The translations under genes and the position numbers were made by a program. A stretch of DNA of 64,000 nt, from assembly GCF_019320115.1 (NCBI RefSeq), contig NC_089593.1:10488386-10552385 (forward strand), read 5' to 3'. This document shows positions 31,825-41,836 of this stretch, piece after piece; position 1 is the first letter of the stretch; the number at the start of each line of letters is the position of its first letter. Source of the DNA: Miscanthus floridulus. Taxonomy: Eukaryota; Streptophyta; Magnoliopsida; Poales; Poaceae. Under the pieces are notes generated by a model. It was given only the letters and a program-made list of their open reading frames with translations, was not told the origin of the DNA and did not search any database.

Positions 31825-33850
31825 GTATGATGTCTAGATGGTTAGAGGAGGGGTGTGTCTGTGTGGGTAGGGTGGAGAGATAGCCTAAGTAAAATTTCCT
31901 TGCAAGGCACAACACTAATGAGACTAGTTTGACAACAAGATAACCCTAATAAGCACTATGTCTAACTATGATTTAGCAAGCCTCGGTAAACAAGAGCTGC
32001 TCAACTAGTGAACAAGAACAACTAAGACTATGTCACTAGAAAAGTAAACAAAGCTTGGTAAACACCCTAGAGACAAGCCTAATATCTTGTACACTAGGAA
32101 TTGCAAGAACACAAACTAAAGAGCAAGTGTACAACGTGCAAGCCACACAAAGAGGATGGCACAAGATATATCACGTGATTTAGTGCTCGTTTAGTTTTCA
32201 AAAAGTTTCCCAAAAAGTGCTACAGTAGCCATCACATCGAATCTTGCGATACATGCATAGAGCATTAAATGTAGACAAAAAAAAAACTAATTGCACAGTT
32301 TGATTGGAAATTGCGAGACAAATGTTTTGAGCCTAATTAGTCTATGATTGAACACTAATTGCCAAATAAAAACGAAAGTGCTACAGTAGCCAAATTCCCA
32401 AAATTCGTGAATTAAACACAGCCTTAGTGACTTGCCAGTCACCTACTTCCAAATTGAGGCGTATCCAAGTATCACCGCTCCTTTACAAGCTCAACGATCC
32501 CTCAGGATATGCTCCAACGGGAGTGCTTGTGTATGAGCTGGCTGATCATGAGGTACACCACGATCCTCGATCCAGTAAAGTTGCTCTTTGCCTCTTCGGT
32601 GAATGAGCACAGGAACCTCTAACAAATCCTCCTTCGGAGCACCTCATAATCTCCAAATGAGTGCTTTATGGAGTCCCACTACCTCTAAGCCATCTAGGTG
32701 GCGGCAACCAACGAGAGTAACAAGAAATCCGCAGCCAAGATGCTTCTCTAGTGCAACTAGGTGCTAACTCTCAAAGCAAATGTACTAGATCAACTCCAAT
32801 CTCACCCAAATGCAATCTCAACTAAGCAAATGTGAGTGGAACAGTTTCTTGAGCTCCAAAGGGTGTGTGCTAGTTTGGAGTCTCAAGAGTGCTTACTTGC
32901 CCGAGCACACCCCCTGTTTATAAGCCCACTTAAAAAACTAGCCATTACAAGCTGTCTGGTTTTTTTTTGGTATGCTCTAGCTAGCTCCGATGAACACGAG
33001 AGTACTTACACCAGAATTATCCAATGGCTACTTTAAACTAGCTGTAATCGTATGATCACTCTGGTGACATATCCGATGAGCCACTAGAGAGTTGCGGTGC
33101 ATGTCCAGCTCCGAACTTGCACAAGAAAATTGCCTCTAGAGTCGCTCTCCGATGGCGCCGCTCTTCAGTGCACCACCAGAGAGCTTAGGTGAGCATTTTC
33201 AAAATTTTCCACGTGTCAGATGACACTATTCCAAAATTCGGTGGCACCACTCCGGTGCGCACTGAAAGAGATAACGTGATCATGCATGACAACAACCTTA
33301 CAAAACCACTGTTCTTAACTCCGGTGATACTGATCATCGTGTACCACGGGAGAGTTCCGGTGCACATGCGACGTTTGGACCAATCTGATCCCTGGCACTG
33401 TTCCCACTCTCCGATGCCCACCGGAGAGCTTCAGTAAGTATAAAGCACTCTATCGGGTGCCTCTCTCGAACCTTTTTCAAGTGGCTAACTCCAAAATATT
33501 TTCCAATAGGACAACCACACCTTTAAAACACCGAGTTAGCATTTTGAAATCACTTTTCAAATATTTCCACTTGCTTTCTCACCACACCACTCATCTAACA
33601 CATATGCATTGTCAACTCTTACCTAGCGGCACTTAGACAACTATATTAGCCAAAGAATTCTACTCTTTATTCTACGGCTATTTAACCTAAACCCGACCAT
33701 TCACTTCTCTACACATCTTATGCCGGCAAAATCAAAACCTATCAAATACCTTTTTTGGTTTAGATCCATTCAACGAGACAGGAAGCTAATCAGGTTAATA
33801 ACTTTGTCCTTGTCCCTCGCAGTCTTATATTGTACACAAACTACATCACT
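31825..33850 (-). mobile_element. Decayed SIRE-type copia LTR (minus orientation)
   Basis: Phrase by phrase it follows the reverse complement of the SIRE-type LTRs at 39.9 and 48.2 kb and the solo LTR at 35.9 kb. The shared phrases are CTAGATGGTTAGAGGAGGGG at the start, ATAGCCTAAGTAAAA, TCTAGGTGGCGGCAACCA with GAGAGTAACAAGA, and CCTAGCGGCACTTAGACAAC near the end. It is more diverged than the other copies and its ends are approximate. No internal coding region is attached, so it is probably an old solo LTR. Confidence 0.6.
32183..32423. mobile_element. MITE nested in the decayed LTR, TTA duplication
   Basis: A 241-bp TTCGTCTCG-core MITE, left end GTGCTCGTTTAGTTTTC and right end GAATTAAACACAGCC. 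TTA stands at 32180-32182 and 32424-32426, the Tourist-type target duplication. LTR similarity continues on both sides. Confidence 0.75.
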
Positions 33851-33937
33851 AAAGCAAAGAAAGAAAAGAGAAAAGAAAAAGAAAAAGAAATACTCTATAT
33901 CGGTTACCGGAACTAAGCAAAGAATCGACAATGCAAA

Positions 33938-34394
33938 CAGCTAAAGGTTACAGATTTAAAAAGAAAAAGAAAGATACCTACTCTACTAAAACAAAGCAAA
34001 TGATCGATTTCTAACAGCTAAGGGGGTGTTTGATCAGGAACTAAAGTTTAGTCCGTGTCACATCGGATGTTCGGATATTAATTAGGATTAAACATGAGTT
34101 AATTAAAAAACTAATTACATAGATGGAGACTAATTTACGAGACGAATCTATTAAGCCTAATTAACCCGTCATTAGCACATACTTACTGTAGCACCACATT
34201 ATCAAATCATGGACTAATTAGGCTTAAAAAATTCATCTCGCAAATTAGTCGTAATCTGTGTAATTAGTTATTTTTTTTTGTCTATATTTAATACTCCATG
34301 CATGTGTCAAACATTCGATGGAACAGGGACTAAAATCCGGTCTAAGGAACCAAACACCCTCTAAAGGTGACAGATATTAAGTAGACCCTGGCTC
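33938..34394 (+). repeat. 115-bp direct duplication, copy 1 (MITE-filled)
   Basis: It begins CAGCTAAAGGTTACAG and ends ACCCTGGCTCC, and is split after CAGCTAA by the MITE at 34022-34361. Without the MITE and one TAA it is about 114 bp and nearly identical to copy 2. Confidence 0.85.
34022..34361. mobile_element. Tourist-like MITE, TAA duplication, empty site nearby
   Basis: A 340-bp element with ends GGGGGTGTTTGATC and GGAACCAAACACCCTC. TAA stands at 34019-34021 and 34362-34364. The neighbouring duplicate has CAGCTAAAGGTGACAG with a single TAA at 34476-34478, so the unoccupied site is preserved in the same window. The core has CGAGACGAATCTATTAAGCC and TAGGCTTAAAAAATTCATC. This fixes the family's target duplication as 3 bp. 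Confidence 0.9.
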
Positions 34395-34509
34395 CAGCTA
34401 AAGGTTACAGATTTAAAAAGAAAAAGAAAGATACCTACTCTACTAAAACAAAGCAAAGGATCGATTTCTAACAGCTAAAGGTGACAGATATTAAGTAGAC
34501 CCTGGCTCC
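34395..34509 (+). repeat. 115-bp direct duplication, copy 2 (empty site)
   Basis: An uninterrupted copy of the 33.94-kb unit, directly adjacent in tandem; it differs by a base or two (AAAGGATCG for AAATGATCG). Confidence 0.85.
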
Positions 34510-34980
34510 TTTGTTCTGCGCAGACTACCGAAACAATTGAACAACTCTTTCTTCACTGCACCTTTGCAAAGAATTCAGTTAACTTGCAGATGCCTCAAGG
34601 GACAAAACCACACATCTTATCGATCAGTCAAGCTTTCAAAGGTAGCCTTGCAAATCCTTTTTTCGTGGAGATCAATTGTTATTCTAGAACGGAGCATCTA
34701 GTTGGTAAGGAACTGGCAACATTTTCAATCCAGTTCCACCTATGGTGCAAGCTTGCAAGGCAGTTCACATGAATTAGCATTTGTGCTTTTGCACCGTGCG
34801 AAGAGCTACTTCCTACACATTAGTGAAAGAGGCTATTCTTTTGTTGTAGTATTGGTTTCCCTTCTTCTATTCCTTTCTTTTATTTTTCTTTTGCTGTGTT
34901 TCTATTTACATGTTTTTTCTCCTTTTCTTTAATATATATTGCTAGTAGGGTTCGCCCCTACTGTTTTTTCCAAAAAAAAT
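34505..34980 (+). pseudogene. LINE 3' end (zf-RVT remnant and 3' UTR)
   Basis: A plus-strand frame reads CSAQTTETIEQLFLHCTFAKN, the ET-HLF-HC pattern of the zf-RVT domain of plant L1 ORF2, then degenerates. The tail has TTTTGTTGTAGTATTGG, a long T-rich stretch, AATATATATTGCTAGTAGGG and TACTGTTTTTTCCAAAAAAA, the usual 3' UTR style of grass L1 elements, ending in an A-run. It is a 5'-truncated, dead copy. Confidence 0.55.
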
Positions 34981-35879
34981 TAATTTGGAACACGTGGCTA
35001 AAGTCATACACTTTAAATAAAGGACAGGCACGTAAAGTTGGGTTACTCAGCGTTCATTAGTGCGCGATTGCAAGAAAATTAAATGAAGAAAAAATATTCA
35101 GTATGTGAGTGTTGGGATAACGGGGAACCTTAAAAGATCCTCGGGAGAACCTGAAGGTCCGTCGGCGGTTTATCCCAAAACATGACAGAATAGTGATTAG
35201 TGAAGCTAACAACGGAGGTGTACTCGGTGCTCGCTCAGCTTATTTAGCTGCAGCTGTTTCTAGTATTATCTACAGTACGTACACAGTAGTTCTTTTCTTG
35301 CAGCCACAGCTGAAAAAATTGCAGCGAGCAGGCCGGTAAATTGAACAGAACGGAATTTAATGGGATTCCAATAGAGTGAAATTAGGGTCCTTAAACTTGT
35401 CGTGCATTCCCAAATAGATCAATATAATGTAATTCAAAAACATGATTTTTGAGCTCTTAGACTTGCTAAATGTATCACTAGAGGTACAAACTGGTTTTGG
35501 AAAGTTGGTTTCGCACACGTGGCTGCCATCGTGTCTACTTAGAGCAAGCCCCTCGCCCGGTCGCCATCCTCATGCCTGCCGTCTGCCACACGCGCCGCCC
35601 CCGTCCATGTACCTGATGCCTATGCATGCACTAGCCTGTCAATAGCCCCGCGACAAGAGTGGATGGAGGAGCGGCACATGTACCTCTCCCTCGTCCAGCA
35701 AGTGTTTGCTGGGGCGATGTGCACCAAGCATCCAGTAGACTCGACCAACGGCCATGGCCGGTGCCACAAGTCGAAGGCGGTCGCGGCATGCAACTCCCAG
35801 GTATTTTTTCTACAGGAGCACCTTGGAAAAGCAAAAACCGTGGTAGAAAGGGTGCAAGCTTAGGTCGCCAATGCCGGTC
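34981..35879. other. Intergenic DNA, unidentified frame near 35.66-35.86 kb
   Basis: 35205-35335 has GCTCGCTCAGCTTATTTAGC and an inverted GCAGCGAGCAGGCC end, resembling a small MITE. A frame at 35663-35863 (MEERHMYLSLVQQVFAGAM..., 66 codons) is uninterrupted but unrecognised. The solo LTR begins 17 bp after its stop codon. No function is proposed. Confidence 0.3.
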
Positions 35880-38239
35880 TGAAAGGTCCTAATATTACTG
35901 GAGGAGGATGAATAGCATATCTAAGAACTCTATAGAGCACTAGAGCAATTGATTAGTACAAACAAATGTCGTAATACAATTTTACTCTAACTCTATAAGG
36001 GTTGCAAGTCACCTATCCAACAATTCTAGTTTCTATGATCACTAAGCTCACAACAAACTAGGTCACTACTCACTAAGCTAGTATACTCTCAAAGACTAAC
36101 TAAAGAGCCATACTAACCAAACTAACATGCTCTCAAAGACTAGCTACACTAAAGAGCTTGACAAGTAGTTTACAAAAAATGTAAAGGAATGAGTGTGGTG
36201 ATTATACCGCCGTGTCGAGGAATAAAACAATCACAATATGAAGATAACCAATCACCGGGAGAAATCCAATCACAAGAATGATACACGATTTTTCTCTCGA
36301 GGTTCACGTGCTTGCCGGCACGCTAGTCCCCGTTGTGTCGATCAACACTTGGTGGTTCGGCGGCTAAGAGGTGTTGCACGAACCTCGTCCAACAAATGGA
36401 CACCGCAAGAACCTATCCACAAGTGAGGTAACTCAATGACACGAGCAATCCACTAGAGTTACCTTTCGGCGCTCCGCCGGGGAAGGTACAAGACCCCTCA
36501 CAATCACTGGATATGGCCACAAACAATCACCAACTCATGCCGATGCTCCTCTGCTGCTCCAAGCCGTCTAGGTGTCGGCAAACGCCAAGAGTAACAAGAG
36601 AACCGCAGCAAATCGATTCCCAAGTGCCACTAGATGCAATCACTCAAGCAAATACACTTTGGATCACTCCCAACTCACTTAGGATGCACAACCAAGCAAG
36701 AAAATGAGTGAAAGAGGTTTGGTTCAGCTCATAGGATGCTAACACATGTAAGAATGATCAAGAGAGTCCGCCAAACATGCCAAAGCTCTATTTAGAGCCC
36801 CTAGAAAGTTATAGCCGTTATGTCCTCGTGGAGGTCCGGACCCAGGGTCCGGACATGGAACCGGGCCGCTACAGTGAACGCCCGGACCCTAGGATCTTGT
36901 CATGTGCCCCCACGTTCAACCGCGTCCGTTAGATCCTAACAGTCACTATTTTACCGTGCTGTCTGGGGGAACCAGACTCTGGTCCGGACCAACTCAGCTC
37001 TGGGTCTGGAGAAGTCCAGAGAGGTTCCGGACACGGAAAAACACTTCGGACTCCGGACCGACCTCAGAGTCCGATGATTTTTCTGCCATACGTCGCCCCT
37101 TCGGCCTTCCCATGCGTGCGCCTAACACCTACGCGAGCAGAGCCAGATCAGGGGTCATGGTCCGAGCCGTGCCCCTACCCATGGTCCAGAGTTGCGCTCC
37201 ACTCCTGCATTCTCAGCCCCTGCTGCTGTGCCGCAGCCGAACCGAGGAACTCCGATCTAGAAGTCCATTGCGCCATGGTCCGAGGAAGCCAGGGAGCTTG
37301 CCAGTGGAACCCGCGAGCCAGTCGGACCGAGACCGACGTCGTGCCCGCAGGGTCCGACGTGGCAAGGCACGCCCGCCCGCATGGCCGAGCCACGCGCTCG
37401 CAGGACGAGGTCACGCCGCCGAGCGCCCAGCAGTCGCACTCTGCCTGTCGAACCTGCGGAGCCACCGTCGGCCCGCTCTCCTGCTGCGATGCCGTAGCCA
37501 GACTCGCGGACCTGCGTGAGCAGAGTCCGAGGCCACGGCCTCTCGCGCGAGCACACCCGCCGCTGTGCCATGTTGCAGCGAACGAAGAGCCCCCCTAAAC
37601 AAACGAAGAGCCCCGCTAAGCAGCCTCGGACCCACGCGAGCTCCTCGATCTGAAGGCGCGCGCATGCGCGTCGCTGCCGCTGTAAGCTAGGCCGAGCGGA
37701 CTCAGCCCAGTTGGGTCTGGTTTGAGAGTCCGGTCAACTTTTTCTTCCCCTTTTCTTTTTCTAATAAATCAACTACGCCACCCTTGATTCCAAAACGCCA
37801 ATCACAAAGTGTCTCGCCATAGTGCACGTGTGTCAGCATTTTTTGAATATTTTCCAAGGGTTAATTTGTTAGCTCACTAGGTCCTAATGCAAAAGCATGA
37901 GTCAACTTCACCTAGTGGCACTTGACAACCGTTTTAACCGAGATTATCCCATCTCGATAGTATGGCTATCTATCCAAAACGTGATCACACTCTCTAAGTG
38001 TCTTGACCACCAAAACAAAATGACCCTATGATTTATACCTTTGCCTTGAGCCCATTTTGTTTTTCTCTTTCTTCTTTTCCTAGTCTAAAGCATGATCATC
38101 GGCATCACATGTCCATCACCATGGACTTCATCTTGCTCCACCACTTGGATTAGACTATCTCATCTAGTCACACACTTTAGATGCAAAGATTAGTCCAACT
38201 AGATTTCATCAATTAACCAAAACCAAACTAGGGCTTTCA
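35880..38239 (-). mobile_element. Solo LTR of a SIRE/Maximus-type copia element
   Basis: 2,360 bp in reverse orientation, beginning TGAAAGGTCCTAAT and ending AACTAGGGCTTTCA, the exact complements of LTR ends such as those at 39.9-41.8 kb. It is flanked by CGGTC (35875-35879) and CGATC (38240-38244), a 5-bp target duplication with one mismatch. There is no internal region on either side, so it is a recombination product (solo LTR). The GC-rich middle (36.8-37.7 kb) contains GTCCGGAC palindromes. Overlapping long frames there are an effect of base composition. Confidence 0.85.
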
Positions 38240-38984
38240 CGATCACCGCCGAGCAGGTCAGGGACCTACTCATGCTCGTATTCAGTAGTTACCAAGCCGA
38301 GCAGTGACCTTGGCTCCCCCATGGGTAGCTAGCCACCGTGGGACTAGGAACAGCGAGCTTGGCTCCCCCATGGTGGGTAGCCTCTGGGCCAAGGGTGAGG
38401 AACATGGGAGCAGTGTCACCGAGAACCTAGTATGGTGCCATGTTCCATGCCCTCGGAATGTGCATTCCATTCTGGGAATGCGAAACAATCTCATTCCCAT
38501 AGTGTAAAACCCTTTATCAAGGAGCTTACCACATTCCTCAATCCTCATTCTAAGACCCAATCGTTCCTGAAACTTTGTGACAATGCACATGAGTTGTGCA
38601 TGGATCTAGGCGAGGGCGTGGAGCACACGCGCTAAGCATACTTGCAGCTTCGTCTACCATGGTCAATGGGTTGCCTTCATGCTAGACATGCTCTGTTGTC
38701 CATTCACATGCTATGCCATTCATGATATACCACCATTCACCTCACATGCAGTGCCAATGCCTCCACCCACTAAGCTGCTGCATGCATTATTGACCACCCA
38801 CTCCACCGCGCCGCAATCCATCCATGTGCCATGGCACACCATGTGGTGCCTCCTGCACCGCACCGTTGTGCCTACCGCCTCATCCACCATCATCAACTCA
38901 AACTCAATGTCGACATAGGTGTCCCACATGCCAACATCATTGGGCTCAGACAAGACCTCCTAGATGTATTTGTCTAACCATGGG
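38240..38984. other. Unassigned DNA between solo LTR and XTH relic
   Basis: No domain is recognised in any frame. The minus-strand frame 38720-38953 (MSEPNDVGMWDTYVDIEF...) lies downstream of the XTH-like relic, but I cannot match it to an XTH C-terminus. Confidence 0.3.
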
Positions 38985-39230
38985 ATTACTGTGGTGGCCA
39001 TTGTGGAGCACCAAGCTCGAGAACTCAGTCGTGAAGGGCATGTGATGGTAGTTCACCTTGTAGAGCCTATTATTGGTGTCTCATGTGGAGCCATTCTAGA
39101 TGGTGGAGTACATGGCCATGGGCTTGAATTGGTTGCTTGTGCCCATGGTGGGCGATTGGGGAACCTTGTGGATTGGCATGCCATCCATGTAGAAGATGAT
39201 GGCGGTGGTTGCCCAAGAACTCAAAGAGTC
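38985..39230 (-). pseudogene. Xyloglucan endotransglucosylase/hydrolase-like fragment
   Basis: On the minus strand, LFEFLGN (39228-39208) matches the C-terminal half of the GH16 XTH catalytic box. After a frame change come IIFYMDGMPIHKV (about 39200-39165), KPMAMYSTI-stop-NGS (about 39125-39087) and RLYKVNYHHMPFTTEFSSLVL (about 39070-39010). This reproduces the XTH order: catalytic box, FYVD-PIR, KPM-VY-TIWNGS, then RY-VNY-APF-EF-DLVL. The usual stretch of roughly 45-50 residues between box and FYVD is missing. Trp positions in TIWNGS and in the following WAT motif are TAG and TGA. It is a dead, deleted gene piece. It lies antisense to, and upstream of, the 3' array of the Tat-type element, so capture by that element is possible. 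Confidence 0.6.
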
Positions 39231-39758
39231 ACTGATAAGCTAGAGCCTTTGATGATGCCAGTGAGATCCTCAATGAGCAACACTTGCATTTGCTCTTGGC
39301 ATGCCTCAACTATGTGCAAGCTACCATGGGCGTCACACACCCTATCGAAGTTGCACTTCCCACCATCAACTAGCTATTGTAGATGCATGGGCTAGGGCGG
39401 TGCATAGGCGGCCGGTGGGCATGGGCTCGACAAATGGTATGGGGCTTGCAATGAGTAGACTTGGTGGAAGCCACATATGTCAAAGGTAGCATGGTTGGCT
39501 ACACTATGGATGATCATTGTTCATTATTTGATGAAGATGGAGGATTGATGCTTGTGTGGCATCACTAAGCGGCTAAGTGGCTACACTTCACCTAGCGGTG
39601 AATGTAGTGCTTATTTCTTGATTTACCCTCCTTATCGATGGAGTCTAAGTGGCTACACTTCTCCTAAGGGGAAGAATTTTCAAATTTTATCTTGAGCTCC
39701 TTACATCCTTCTAGCAAACCTCAGCTTTGAGTAAGTCTAGGCTTGCTCACAGTTGAAC

Positions 39759-39893
39759 TGCTTGGACGCCATTTCCACTGCTCGGACAACAGCTCGGATG
39801 ATAGTTCAAATGCTCGGACGCCTGTTCAACTGCTCGGACGCCTCTTCAACTGCTTGGACGCCTGTTCAACTACTCGGATACTCGCTTCAATAG
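39759..39893 (+). repeat. 20-bp tandem array in Tat-type 3' region
   Basis: Units of TGCTCGGACGCCTGTTCAAC at 39811, 39831 and 39851 differ by 1-2 bases. Degenerate units lie at 39759, 39779 (12 bp only), 39791 and 39871. The copia element is inserted at its end; CTTCTAGTCAAACTGGTTGG just beyond the right-hand target duplication continues the decayed array. Confidence 0.8.
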
Positions 39894-39898
39894 CCCGG

Positions 39899-41779
39899 TG
39901 AAAGCTCTAGTTTGGTTTTGGTGAATTGATGAAACCCTAAGTGCTAACCTAGTTTATCAAGTGATCATGAGATAGGTAGCACATTCTAAGTGATGAAGCA
40001 AATGAAGATCATGACATGAAGATGGCGACGCCATGGTGATGATCAAGTGCTTGGACTTGGAAAGAAGAAAGAGAAAAACAAAAAGCTCAAGGCAAAGGTA
40101 TAATTTGTAGGAGTTATTTGTTTTGGTGATCAAGACACTTAGAGAGTGTGATCACATTTAGGTTTGATAGCCGTACTATTAAGAGGGGTGAAACTCGTAT
40201 CAGAATGCAGTTATCAAAGTGCCACTAGATGCTCTAACTCATTGCATATGCATTTAGGATCTAGTGGAATACTAACACCCTTGAAAATGTTTGTGAAAAT
40301 ATGCTAACATATGTGCACAAGGTGATACACTTGGTGGTTGGCACATTTGAGCAAGGGTGAAGAAGTTAGAGGTGAAAAGGAGTTAGTCTTGCTGGTCACT
40401 AAGTGACTGGACGCTGGTCTCTAAAGGACCGGCACGTCCAGTCAAGTGTGGCAGCGAAGATGCCAGCGTCAGTCATCGACCAAACACTGGGTCATGGACT
40501 AACCAGACGTTGAGGTCCAACGTCCGGTCCTATTGTTGGGCAGTGCAGAGAAAAGTCACTGAGTGACCGAACGCTTGCAGGGTCCGATCAAGCATGACCG
40601 GACGCGTCCGGTCAAAGAAAATCATTTCTGGAACCTTACTGGAAACGACCGGAGGCTAGAGGCTGAGCGTCCGATCAGTTTATGCACTGCGTCCGGTCAA
40701 CAGATGACCGTTGAAATCTGATGAACCGTATTTGAAGCAGGGGACACGTGGCATGAATCATGTGATCGGACGCTAAGGGCCAGCGTCCGGTCAATTGGAC
40801 CAGAGCATCCGCTCACCCCACGTTGTGCCCAGTGAAGGGGTACAATGGCTCTTTTCGTGGGGGCTTCTATTTAAGCCCATGGCCTATTGAAGCTCACACT
40901 TTTAGCCATTTTCATTGACATAGCAACCTTATGAGCTTAGCCAAAGCCCTCCCACTCATCTCCATCATTAATTCATCATCTTTGTGAGATTGGAAGTGAA
41001 TCCAAGTGCATTGTTTGAGTGTTTGCATCTAGAGGCACTTGGTGTTCGTGTTTCGCTATGGGTTTCGCTTGTTACTCTTGGTAGTTGCCACCACCTAGAT
41101 GGCATAGAGCAGCGAGGATTGTTAAGTGGAGAGTGGTGATTGTCTCTAGCTCCGATTGTGGTGATTGTGAGGGGTTCTTGACCTTTCCCCGATGGAGAGC
41201 CAAAAGGTACTCTAGTGGATTGCTCGTGGCTTGTGTGATCCTTATCTTATGTTGGTTATGCGGCACCCTATTGTGGGTTTGGTGTGTGAAGCCAATTAGC
41301 GCGTGAACCTCCAAGTGAGTGAATCGCCACAACGAGGACTAGCTTGTCGGCAAGCAAGTGAACCTCAGTAAAAATCATTGTGTTCATCATTAATTCTGAG
41401 GTGATTGGACTTCATTGTTATTCATCCTTGTGATTGATTGGTTTGTTCATCTACATGGCGGTATAACCTTCTTGATCACTCTCTTTACTTTACCGTAAAC
41501 TAGTTGTCAAGCTCTTTAATGTAGCTAGTTGTGAGAGCTTGCTTGGTTGGTTGGTGTGGCTCTTTAGTTAGCCTTTGAGAGCACACTAACATAGGGTAGT
41601 GTCATAGCTATTGTGTGAATAGATACTATCTAAACTAGAATTATGGTAGGTGGCTTACATTTTGAGTAGGCTAGCGCAACACTTGCTTTGTCTCTTAATT
41701 GTCTAACCATTTTGTTAAGTGTTGTTGTAAAAATTTTTATTAGGCTATTCACCCCCCCTCTAGCCATTAGGACCTTTCA
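39899..41779 (+). repeat. 5' LTR of the copia element
   Basis: Begins TGAAAGCTCTAGTTTGG and ends TAGGACCTTTCA. It contains a TATTTAAG promoter-like box near 40868 and a cluster of GTCCGGTC/GACCGGAC motifs (40.4-40.8 kb). By eye about ten substitutions and three small indels separate it from the 3' LTR over the first 330 bp. Confidence 0.95.
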
Positions 41780-41781
41780 AG

Positions 41782-41799
41782 TGGTATCAGAGCCGAGGT
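41782..41799 (+). other. Primer binding site (initiator Met tRNA)
   Basis: TGGTATCAGAGC lies 2 bp after the 5' LTR and matches the complement of the plant initiator methionine tRNA 3' end, the usual primer of Ty1/copia elements. Confidence 0.9.
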
Positions 41800-41836
41800 C
41801 ACCATAATTTGAGGCTTAACAACATTCGGTGTAAAA

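Noticed and set aside
36902..37665. Frames of up to 205 codons in the solo LTR core
   Set aside because: They lie inside a well-bounded LTR, overlap on both strands and show no domain.
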